From assembly GCA_905250125.1 (NCBI GenBank), contig CAJNOL010001186.1, positions 1 to 64,000 on the forward strand: a stretch of DNA of 64,000 nucleotides, read 5' to 3'. This stretch comes from Rotaria sordida. Lineage: Eukaryota > Rotifera > Eurotatoria > Philodinida > Philodinidae. Below are positions 24,680-36,200 of this stretch, one piece after another. A program made the position numbers and the translations under genes. The notes beneath the pieces are model-generated. The model made no database searches. It saw only the letters and a program-made list of their open reading frames with translations, and was not told the DNA's origin. Each line of letters opens with the position of its first letter. Position 1 is the first letter of the stretch.

Positions 24680-27600
24680 ATGTTATCTATAAATAAAAGA
24701 ATGTTTCTAACAGTTTCCTATCGACATTTATTATCACATTCATCTATTCTCACTGAATATTCTATTAAATTATCATCAACATCAAGTCATAGTAATAATA
24801 AACGACCACGAACATCATCATCTTCATTCTATCATCATCATCATTCTCATCATCATCATCGAACACATTCTAATAAAACACATAATCCAACAAATATATT
24901 ACGTCGACTTTTTCAACCAATTGATGTTAAACCAATGACTACTATCGATAAACTTGATCCAACATCATCAAAAATTGTAGATACAAATGTTGGTGAAGAA
25001 TTAACCGGTGGTAAAACACTTGAACGAAGTATGATAAAATCGAAAATTCAATTTTATAAGAAAAAAAGAGAATATTTGTTGTTTTTGTTTTTTTTAAAGA
25101 TGTACTTCTTCGTATCATCACAGACTTTTATCGTCGTGATGAAATAAAAAAATTAGCTGTTGATCAAGGTCTTGATAATCGTCTTTTTCAAGATGCTTAT
25201 GTTAGTTTTCGAAAATTTTGTATTCAATCAACAGTTTTACCTGTTGATTTACATATTGTGTTGAGTGATATTATATCTGGATCTGGTATAAGATTTTCTT
25301 TTGTTTTTCTTCGAATCATCTTATTTTATATTTGAAAAGGTCATGTAACAGATATATTTCCTTATTTTTTACGTCATGCACGAGAAATGTTTCCACATTT
25401 AACATGTATGGAAGATTTGAAAAAGATTAGTGATCTTAGAGATCCTGCTAATTGGTAAAAAATATTTTTCAATAGCTCAAATGTTTTTTTTTTAATGAAA
25501 TAAAACAATATTTTAGGTATCCAGATGCACGAGCTATACAAAGAAAAATAATATTTCATGCTGGTCCAACAAATAGTGGAAAAGTATGATTTGTAAATAA
25601 GAAAAGAAGATAAAATAAAATCTTTTCGTTGATTTTTTCTTTACTAGACATATCATGCACTTCAAAGTTATATGAATAGTGAAAGTGGAGTTTATTGTGG
25701 ACCATTAAAATTATTAGCATCTGAAGTTTTTTATAAGACTAATGCTGCAGTAAAGATTTTTATTAGATTTTTTTCATGGAAAAAAAGAAGTTTTTTTTTT
25801 CTGTAGGGTACAAAATGTGATTTGGTTACTGGTGAAGAACGTCGATTTGCTGATCCTGAAGGAAAACCAGCTAATCATGTAGCATGTACAGTTGAAATGA
25901 CGAATTTAACTAACGTTTGTAAATAAAATAAAATTTTGTGTAGATTAATTTTTGATATATATATTTTGTTTTTATTATAGATGAGGTAGCTGTTATTGAT
26001 GAAATTCAAATGATGCGTGATCCACAACGTGGTTGGGCATGGACACGAGCTTTACTTGGTAACATAAAAAAAATCCTTTTTTTTTTTTTATTGAATTTTT
26101 TATTTTCATTTATATTAGGTCTACAAGCAAAAGAAATTCATTTATGTGGTGAAAAATCTACAGTACGACTTGTAGAGGATTTAATGGTCACAACAGGTGA
26201 TCAAGTAGAAATTAGAGAATATAAACGATTAACTAAATTAAATTATCAAGATCGAGCATTAGGTAATATACCTCTTCTATTATTTATTTTTTGAATATGG
26301 ATTATGTGAGATCGCCAAATCAAACATTAGAAGCTTTTTATTGTTAGTAGAAAACAATGAACATTTTAAAAATAGAATCATATTCAAGTTAAATACAAAA
26401 AATTGGTTAGACTTTTTAAAATTTCGATGAAAAATAAACATCGGATTCGGATTCAACATATCAAAAAAACACACTAGTATCAAAATTTTACATGTAGATA
26501 ATAGAGTATAAAATTTCAGGGTGAGTAGAAGTAGTAAAATTTAATTGTGGAATTTCTTCCAATGACACATAGACTTTTTGATGCATATTTGCATACTTAT
26601 TCTCAACATCATACTGATTTTATTAAACACAATCTAAAAGGGGTAAAGAAGAAATTCACAACGTTATTCCTGTGATTAGCAACCGCACCTACTTCATGTT
26701 TTACATTTTAATTCTGCAAAGGTTGCGCTAACAGCTATTCCTTCGAAATCTTAAAATATTACCTATTTGTTTGTATTTAACGTAGAAATGATTCTATTCT
26801 ATAAAATGTTTTATTTTTTTTTTTTGCAACATTAAATATGTTGAATGTGTCTGTTTTGGAGATTTGATATTGTCATCTTATTAAATTAAAATAGAACGAA
26901 TTGACTAACTTACGCTTTTTAGCAATAATTTAGAAACATTCGATAATGTCAAATCGGGCGATTGCTTTGTATGCTTCAGTAAAAATGATATATTTCATAT
27001 AACACGTGAATTAGAAAGACGTGGTCATGAAGTAGCTGTTATTTATGGATCATTACCACCAGGTTAATTATCTTTTAATTTTAATTTTATAAAAATAAAA
27101 AAAAATTCAAATTTCAATTAGGTACGAAATTATTACAAGCTCAACGTTTTAATGATCCAAATGATCCATGTAAAATAATGGTCGCCACAGATGCTATTGG
27201 CATGGGTTTAAATTTGTATGTTTATAAGTTTTGTTTTAAAATTTGAACTATTTTTTTCTTTTTTTGTTTATAGGAGTATTAAACGTATTATTTTCTATAG
27301 TCTTCTAAAACCACAATTAAATGAACAAGGAGAAAAAGAAAAAGATACAGTGACAACATCTCAAGCATTACAAATTGCTGGTCGAGCTGGAAGGTTAAAT
27401 AAATTTCGATGAAATCATGAAATATTTTTAATCTATATTCATTTTTAGATTTGCAAGTGCTTTTCCAGATGGTGAAGTAACAACATTTCGACGTGATGAT
27501 CTACTATTATTGAAAGATATTGTTAGTCGACAAGTAGAAACAATTAAAGTATTCATTTTCAAATAAAAAAATTAATTTTATTTATTGAATTTTCTATGTA

Positions 27601-28816
27601 TTTTAGCGTGCTGGACTTCATCCAACAGCTGAACAAATTGAAATGTTTGCCTATCATTTACCTAAGCATTCACTTTCAAGTTTAATTGTATGTTTTTAAT
27701 AAAATTGATTTATCTAACAAAATTATTTATTTATTTAGGATATATTTGTAGTTTTATCACAATTAGATGATAGTCTTTTTTTTATGTGTAATGTTGAAGA
27801 TGTTAAATTTCTTGCTGATATTATTGAACATGTGCCATTACCACTTCGTGCTCGTTATACATTTTCATGTGCTCCAATTAATAAAAAAATGCCATTTGTT
27901 TGTACTATGTTTTTGAAAGTAAAATATTCTTTTTTTTTTTTTTTAATTCATAAGTATATTTGATTTCAATTTTATTTTGAAGTATGCACGTCAATTTAGT
28001 CGTAGTGAACCAACAACATTTGATTGGCTTGCAAAACAAATAGGTTGGCCATTTGAAATACCAAATACAATTATGGATTTAGTACATTTAGAAGAAGTTT
28101 TCGATTGTCTAGATCTTTATTTATGGCTCAGGTTAATATCTATTTAGCAATCATTCATTTATTTCATGTAGATTTGTTGTTCTGTTTTTTTTAGTTTTCG
28201 TTTTGCTGATATGTTTCCTGATAAAGAATTAATTCGTGGTATTCAAGCTGAACTTGATCAAATAATTCATGCTGGTGTACAAAATATTGTTAAACTTATA
28301 CATCGAACAAATCGTCTTGAAGATGCAAAAGATGTTGCTGTAACAACATCAAATACAGAAAAAACAGCTGAAGCTATTGCAGTTGTAACTGAAGAAATTA
28401 AACCAATAAATAAATCTTCATCTAATACAGCAACAATACGATCAATTATTGGATTAGAAGAAGAATTAGATATTCATACAAGAAATTCATCAACAATATC
28501 TGTTCAAGATAATAAAGTTGAAAAACAAGAAGAAGAAAAACTTTCCACTACATTGGCTATGAATACGCATAAAGTACTACATTCATATTTAAATGCATTA
28601 AAAACACAAGCAGAAACACGTGGACATGAATTTAATGAAACTGAAGATTTAATTAAACAATTGATATCAAAGGGTTTACTTAGTCAACGTTCTGTGGATA
28701 AACTTGAAAAGCAATTGGCGGTCTTCAATGATCATGAGAAAAATGTTAGTAAAAAGAAACACATAAATAAAATAATTATGTTCAATACTAGTAATAAGAA
28801 AAGCAAAAAAAAATAA
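24680..28816 (+). CDS. SUPV3L1: ATP-dependent RNA helicase SUPV3L1/SUV3, mitochondrial
   Basis: Sixteen exons join in frame to 875 residues: 24680-25028, 25100-25285, 25340-25454, 25517-25583, 25648-25749, 25807-25918, 25981-26058, 26119-26262, 26934-27062, 27122-27215, 27274-27393, 27449-27548, 27607-27687, 27739-27918, 27983-28131, 28195-28816. A basic N-terminus fits a mitochondrial presequence, followed by a Ser/His-rich stretch (about 35-70). Motif I is GPTNSGKT (233-240), motif II DEIQ (317-320) and motif [10 protein letters not shown] (492-499). The Suv3 C-terminal region ([16 protein letters not shown]) follows, then a lysine-rich tail. The enzyme unwinds RNA for degradation in the mitochondrial degradosome with PNPase. 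Intron 8 is 671 bp against 50-70 bp elsewhere, so it probably holds an insertion. It follows Gemin6 by 24 bp, likely in one transcript. Confidence 0.95.
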
Positions 28817-29004
28817 TTGTTCTTCATTTTTGTTTTATTGTTATGTGTTTTTTCCTTTCAAGAATAAAAATCAGCGCATTGTGATTGATTTGTATTCAAT
28901 TTATAAGCTATTGAAATAGATAGAAAATCTCTCTTATATATGAATAATATTTTGTCTTTTCAGTCAGCATAGATTTACAGCGAAACAACACAATGTATCT
29001 CTAG

Positions 29005-29062
29005 TCTTGAGGGTATGGATGTGGGTGAATCTTAAAAGAGAAATACTCATACTTACAACAAC
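29005..29062. repeat. Telomere-like fold-back repeat, copy 9
   Basis: GAGGGTATGGATGTGGGTG, then AAGAGAAATACTCATAC and TTACAACAACGCCC. The AAGAGAAATACTCA loop equals that of the copy at 11512-11575. Confidence 0.6.
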
Positions 29063-29440
29063 GCCCTATGAGGGTAACCATAAGCTCTCAATGCCTATCC
29101 TATAGAGGTACCCATAAGTTCGAAAGAACGATGCTATGAGGATATCTATAAGATCTCAAAGACTATCCTAAGGGGTACCCATAAGCCTTCAAGGCTATTC
29201 TGTGGGGGTATCCATAAGTCCTCAGGAGTTTTTCTGTCGAGCTACCCATAAATTTTCAAGCGTTATCCGTGAGCAGTACCCATAAATCACCACGGGCTAT
29301 TGAGATTTGGTATTGTTAAATTCTCATGGGATAGTTCTGGCACTCTTCAAGGACTATCTAGGTAAGGGGTATCGGGTGCTGCTAACTGTTCAAGAGACAT
29401 CTAGCGTTAGTTGTCCCAGGTTTTCAAGGGCTTTTAGGTG
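29046..29440. repeat. Degenerate minisatellite, unit about 33-38 bp
   Basis: About ten diverged tandem units share the core CTATCC(T)(A/G)TGAGGGTACCCATAAG(T/C)(C/T)TTCAAGG. The block TACCCATAAG or a close variant recurs at roughly 35-bp steps from 29070 to 29285, with more eroded units to about 29440. It does not encode a plausible protein. Confidence 0.7.
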
Positions 29441-29574
29441 TAGGTCGCAAAATTATGGTAAGAAAGTCACTCGTACGTCATCTACTAACTGGTGCCAAAT
29501 GTAGTACGAAATATTGGGTTAGAGATAACCTAAGAGTCATGTTCTTGAGCTTCCCTTTAAGAAGTAAGAGTGGA

Positions 29575-29625
29575 GTGTTTTTGGGTGTGGGTGTTGGTGA
29601 AGATGATATCCATATCTACATTCTC
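29575..29625. repeat. Telomere-like fold-back repeat, copy 10
   Basis: GTGTTTTTGGGTGTGGGTG, then TTGGTGAAGATGATATCC and ATATCTACATTC. The TGAAGATGATATCC loop equals that of copy 1 at 2551-2632. Confidence 0.65.
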
Positions 29626-30207
29626 GCGACAGCGGCAACTTCTTTTTACAGTTCATCTCATCGCGACAGTGGCAGATTCCTGGCCACGATGAACATCTAT
29701 GCTATGAATGCACATAAAAATCTAATGATCAAGTTCTTACATAAAACTATTATTCATTCATATCATCGTTATCTATACCAGATACTAATCATAATGACAG
29801 GTTTTTATCTTCTGTTTTTGCATAGAGTCTTTAAATTAGCTTACATTAGATTCAAATAAATAATTTCTAATTATTATTAGCATTAAAAAGACAGATCAAA
29901 TTACAAATGAATAATTATCCTCTGAATAAAATGAAAATTTTTTTTTTAAAATAAACATATGTATTAACAACGTCGGTGTAATGCGACATCTGAAATGGTA
30001 TTAACTTTCTTTATTTAATGGGTCCTTTTCTTTTCTTTCGATATTCAGAACATATCTTTAGAAAACAAAAACTGCACTCATTGTTATTTTTGGTTTTAGA
30101 TTTTGATATCTCATTTGATTTTCCTCAATTTTATTTTCTATCAATTATTATCTTTAAATCGAAATTCTAGTTTATCATTTAATTCATTGATATTCAATAC
30201 TTATTTA

Positions 30208-33200
30208 ATGGGACAAAATACTTCAATAAAACGTTTATCTCGTCGAATAGGTGACTCTTTTAGAGGTGATAGAAATTCAACATTTCCTAATAATGATGAA
30301 AAACGAATAATAACAATTAATAGTGGACCACAACCAGCTAAATTTATATCAAATCGTATTAGTACAAGCAAATATTCTATATTAACATTTTTACCTAAAT
30401 TTCTCTTTGAACAATTTCGAAAATATTCAAATATATTTTTTCTTTGTATTGTTATATTTCAAGTACATTGAAAACATACTTATACAAATATATTTTAAAT
30501 TTATTAAAATAAATTTTTTTTAGCAAATACCCGGTGTATCACCAACAGGAAGATACACAACAGCTGTTCCATTAACATTTATTCTTTGTTGTGCTGCAAT
30601 TAAAGAAATTATTGAAGATGTGGTTAGTTTAATTTATTTTATTGATTTTTTTTCTTTTGATGAAACCTTTTTTTATTATTATTTAGAAACGACATATACA
30701 AGATGATGCCGTCAATCGGAGAAAAGTTTTAAGTAAAATATAATTTGTTTTCATTTCTTTTTTTACAAATTTAATTAAATATGTTTGATTTAGTTTATCG
30801 ACAAGGAACTTGGATATTTACAGCATGGCACAAAGTTAAAGTTGGTGATATTGCTAAAGTTATTGATAAAGAATATTTTCCAGCTGATCTTGTTTTAATT
30901 TCTTCTGGGTATGTATGATTAATTTTTTTTCTTTATTTTTATTAAAATTAATTTTATTGAATTTTTAGTGAACCAAATTCAATATGTTATATTCAAACAT
31001 CAAATCTTGATGGAGAAACAAATCTTAAAGTTCGACAGGTTTGTTTGTTTGTTATCTTTTTCTTTTTTGAAAGATAAAACCAAATATTAATATCTCTTAT
31101 AGGGTTTACCACAAACTGCTCATATAAAATCAAGTCTAGACTTAAAAGATTTACAAGGAACGGTTGAATGTGAATTACCAAATAGAAATTTATATGAATT
31201 TGCTGGAACTTTAAAAATCAATAGTGCTGCTTATCCTATACCATTAGGTGCTGATCAAATACTTTTACGTGGTTCACAACTAAAAAATACGACATGGATT
31301 TATGGAATTGTTATTTATAGTGGACATGAGACCAAATTAATGATGGTTAGTTTAGAAAGTTTTAAAAAAAAGCTGTTAACATAATCCGTGAGGGATTTAT
31401 ATGTGAAACACGATTTAGCTATTGTTGCTAATCATAGAAAAAGTTCTTTATTCTATGTATTTTGACATACAGTATTTGATCGTATATCATCAGCATCTGT
31501 TACAGTTTGTGACGGAGCCGGGAGGATCTAAATTTTTACCTCTATATTTCAACACTCTATTGAGATCGTGTTTCATAAGTACAACAAAAGAAAGTTTCTT
31601 TTTAAATTGATTGATTTTTTAGAATTCATCTTCTGTGCCTCTTAAACAAACACATGTTGAAAAAGTGACGAATAAACAAGTAACTATGAATATATTAAAA
31701 TTTCTTTTATAAATTATCTTTTTTCTTTTTGTTTCGGATTTATAGATTTTATTTCTACTTCTTTTATTGATTATCTTATGTGTATTCAGTACAATGGCTG
31801 AAGAAATATGGACTTCCAAAAATAAAGAAAAACATTGGTATCTTGGTTTAAATCTTGATGAAAATAGAGGAAGTAATTAAAAATTATCAATTGCTTTTTT
31901 TTTTTTGAATGATATTTTATTTGTGATTTTTAGCATGGCAACATATTGGTTATACATTTTTGACATTTTTTATTTTATTTAACAATTTAATTCCAATTTC
32001 ATTACAAATAACAGTTGATCTAGTCAAATTTATTCAAGCTTATTTTATTAATTGGGTATATTGATTAAAGAATAATAGTTTATATTTGAATTCTTTTTTT
32101 TCTAGGATAGAGATATGTATGATCCAGAGACAGATACACCAGCAAGTGCAAGAACATCGAATTTAAATGAAGAACTTGGTCAAGTAAAGAAAATTTTCTT
32201 TTAAAATATTATTTTTTTCTTTTATTGATTTAAATAGGTTAAATATATTTTTTCGGATAAAACTGGTACATTAACAAAAAATGAAATGGTTTTTAAACAG
32301 TGTTCTATTGGTGGCATTATGTATGGGTATGTTGAAAAAACAAAGCATGAGTCAATTTTAGAATTTTATCTTTTATATTTTTTTAGATCAGGAAATCTAA
32401 GTGAATTTAACAGTTATGAATTACTTAAAAATCTAGAAGAACATGTAAGTTTTCATTTGAGAATATTTTTTAGTAGAATTTAGAAATATCCATCGAAGTA
32501 GAGATAAGTTTTCAATCACTATGTAGTTTACTGAAATTCGATAATATAACTCTCAGCAAGTTTCATTTCGATGACTGAAACTATCGACGACAATCTGAGA
32601 TCATACTTGCAGTATTAGAAACATTCTAATATAATGTGTATCGATTAGAGATGTGTGGAATCAAGTTTTTTGAAAAAACTACTATAGAATTTATTTGCAT
32701 TACATCTAAAACAAAGTCTTCAATACTAGTTTTTTTGATTTACTTAGTTGATGACTAGCACTATTTTTGGATCATCATCTTTCTTGAATTATATTATTGA
32801 TTTATATGATTTATAAAATAATTCGCTTAAAGCCATAGAATATTTAACTAATGGGTCACCCATAATGAATACCCAATTTTTGTATTTCTTCATTTTTATC
32901 ATCTCGTATTTTTATGCTATGAACAAAGTATACTATAAAATGCAATGTGAAAACTCTACAATTTACAAAGGATAGCTTATTTTATATATGCACGTTTTGT
33001 ATTCAAAATTGACAAAGTTCTGTGTGAAGAATTTTCGGCGCTGTGAACATAATCATTTTTTAGTAAACGATCAATCTGCTTTTTTAGCTGATTGATGAAA
33101 GACAATTCTATTACTGATGAAAAAAATTTATCACTAGAACGTGCTTATGTTCTAAGTCGACAAGAGGCAGAGGAGCGGAGTGACGTAAATCAAAAGGCTA

Positions 33201-36200
33201 AATATCCACAAAAAAATGATGGTCTGGTTAGGAGTTTCTGACCATGACCTTACGTCTTCAATTATGTTTAAACCTGGTGAAACATTGTCACATGAAAGTT
33301 ATATTGAAGTTGTTCTTTCACATACACAAGCTGATAGTTAACGTGTACTCAGTGATGATTTCATCTATCAACGGGACAAAACCACACTGCATAAACATCA
33401 AGAATCATTGGCATTATGCGAAGAAATTTCATACACTTCATAAACAATCATACATGGTCACTACATGGTCTCAATCTCAACGTTTTGGATTGTTATATTT
33501 GACACGCTATTGCCAATAACATGTAATGGAATAAAGTTAAAAAATATGATTCATTATTTGATGAAATGAGAAAAGGAATTTCTTGTGTATCGATCAATGA
33601 TCTTATTCGCAGCATCGAAAATTAGTCGCACAGAATTCTGTCCATTTTGAAAATAAAACATGCATATTTAAAATAAGCCTTTTAATGTAACTTGTAGAAC
33701 TTTTCACCCTGCATCGTATAGTACATTCTGTCTTTAAAATAAACATACTACATGATAGAAAAAAAAGAAGTACAAAAATCGGCCATTCATTATGGGCCAT
33801 CCGTTATAATCTTTAGTTCTGATCGAGACAGCTTTTTTTTGTCGTAGTTTCCATTTCTAACATTGATATTAATTATACTTAATAGTTGTTGTGAGTGAGA
33901 CTACTTAGTACATTAAGTTAGTAACTTAATTCCTAACTTAACTTAGGAAATCAATTAAAAGTAGTTAATTTAATAATGACATCTTTTGTATAAGTGTAAT
34001 AATCAGTGTTCAATGTAGAAGAACTTTGACCGGTAATAATTCGCTTGGATACTAACACAAGACTAGGACATAGTCTATAGCGCGCACATGATTGTTAAAT
34101 AGTCACTCTCTCTATATATATCTAAAGCATGAACGAAAAGAATGATCACTGATAAGAAAAATCATCGAAACGAAGACTATTGATAGAGATCATAGAAAGA
34201 GATTCGGAGATGAGATATATAATCAAGTTTTCAGCTACGATGAACATCTCTACTAGAATTAAAACGCTAACTATGAAATATTTTTTATTTTATTTTATTT
34301 TAGAATACATCTAATGAAATTCGTGAATTTCTAACATTACTAGCAACATGTCATACAGTTGTACCAGAAAATAAAACGCATACAGATTTACCAACTGATG
34401 TATTTTATCAAGCATCATCACCAGGTTAAAATTAAATTAAATTAAATTAAAATTTAATCATTTATATTATTGTTATAGATGAATATGCATTAGTTACAGC
34501 AATGAAACAAATGGGTGTTGTTTTTTTTAGTCGTACACCAGAGAGTGTGACTATTAATTTTGTAAATAAAGAAAACAAAAAAAAAACTCTTCTTGTTTGT
34601 TCTTTAATCTATTTTTTTGTATTTCTAGCGTGGTAACAAAGAAGAATATCAAATTTTAAATGTTTTGGAATTTAGCAGGTAAATTATTAAATATAATTTC
34701 ATTTTAATAAAAATCTCGTTTTTTTAAAGTGATCGTAAACGAATGAGTGTAATTATTCAAACATCTCGTAACGAAATTAAATTATATTGTAAAGGCGCTG
34801 TAAGTTTAATTGTATTGATCCGAATTTCTAAAGAAAACTTTGATTTTTCTCTTCTAGGATAGTGTTATAATGGAACGTCTTGGATCAAATGATCATAGTG
34901 TACAATTAACATCTGAACATTTAGAAAGTTTTGCTAATGATGGTCTTCGAACATTATGTCTTGCTTATCGAATGTTAACTAATGAAGAATATAATGTAAA
35001 TATGATTAACGAGAAGTTTTATTTTTTTTTGTTTTTTGTTTTAATTAATGAATAGGAATGGTTAGTAAAATATCGAGAAGCATCAACAGCAATAAATAAT
35101 CGAAATGAATTAGTTGCTGAAGTAGCTGATAGAATTGAACAAAATTTAATTTTATTAGGTGCAACTGGAATTGAAGATAAATTACAAGATGTAAGATTTT
35201 AAAATTTTTCTTAATTTATATATTTATTTTAAAATTTATAGCAAGTTCCACAAAGTCTTACTATGTTACATCGAGCTGGTATTAAAGTAAATATAAAAAG
35301 TTTTCTTTTTTTTTTTCTTCTATTTAAAGTAGTTTTGTTTTTAGATTTGGGTATTGACAGGTGATAAAAAAGAGACTGCAGTCAATATTGGTTATTCATG
35401 TAAACTTTTATCCGATCAAATGCTTAATTTAACATTAGATGAAACAACTCGTGATGTAAATTTGTATTATTTTCTTTTGTTTTTTTCCTTTTGAATATAG
35501 TTTGTTAAATGATAGGATACACAAAGACAATTACGTCAACATTGTCAACAATTTGGTGATTCATTACGTAAAGAAAATCCTGCTTCATTAGTTATCGAAG
35601 GAAAAACACTTAAATATGCTTTACATGCTTCATGTCGTCAAGATTTTCTTGATGTAGCTATGTCATGTAAAACAGTTATTTGTTGTCGGTAAGATAAATT
35701 TTCAAATCGAATAGAATGAAACAAACGAATAGAAATATTTAATTGTAGAGTTAGTCCAAAACAGAAAGCAGAAGTTGTTGAGCTTGTTAAAAAATCAACA
35801 GAGGCAATTACATTAGCTATTGGTGATGGTGCTAATGATGTAGGCATGATTCAGGTAAGAATAATTATATATAGAGTAAGAGACAATTATTAATTGATTA
35901 TTATAAGATTGTCCGAGGAATGTACTAGACACTGAATATAAATAATTGGAAAAAAGGATGCTGTCTGAGCGATACAATGGTGATGATCAATCATCGGTCT
36001 AACGTTGAAACCAATAAACACGTTAAAAACATATAGTAAAAGTCGATTTTCTGTAATCGAAAAGTGATATGACAAAATATTCACGGATTTTTCAGTCTTT
36101 CAAAGGAATCTTCAGAAATTTGTGTTCTTTTTTGAATATGGATTCAAATTTTTGTTTAGGACTTCAGGTTCAGGAGCTATGAGTCGAACTTTACAATGTC

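Larger units (their letters stand above)
28817..30207. other. Intergenic tract with minisatellite and telomere-like repeats
   Basis: Between SUPV3L1 and ATP8A lie the 29046-29440 minisatellite and two telomere-like fold-backs flanking it. A short direct repeat TCGCGACAGCGGCA / TCGCGACAGTGGCA lies near 29623-29672. A TTTTAG acceptor-like site at 30094-30099 precedes the ATP8A ATG by about 108 nt. No gene is supported. Confidence 0.5.

Noticed and set aside
27739-27918. Suspected homopolymer frameshift in SUPV3L1 exon 14 at the T run near 27776-27783
   Set aside because: Recounting gives eight T residues and a 180-nt exon that stays in frame, and the total coding length is a multiple of three.
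33244-33519. Open frame of 91 codons inside ATP8A intron 12
   Set aside because: It is an out-of-frame reading across the decayed mariner transposase; the family matches are in the neighbouring frames.
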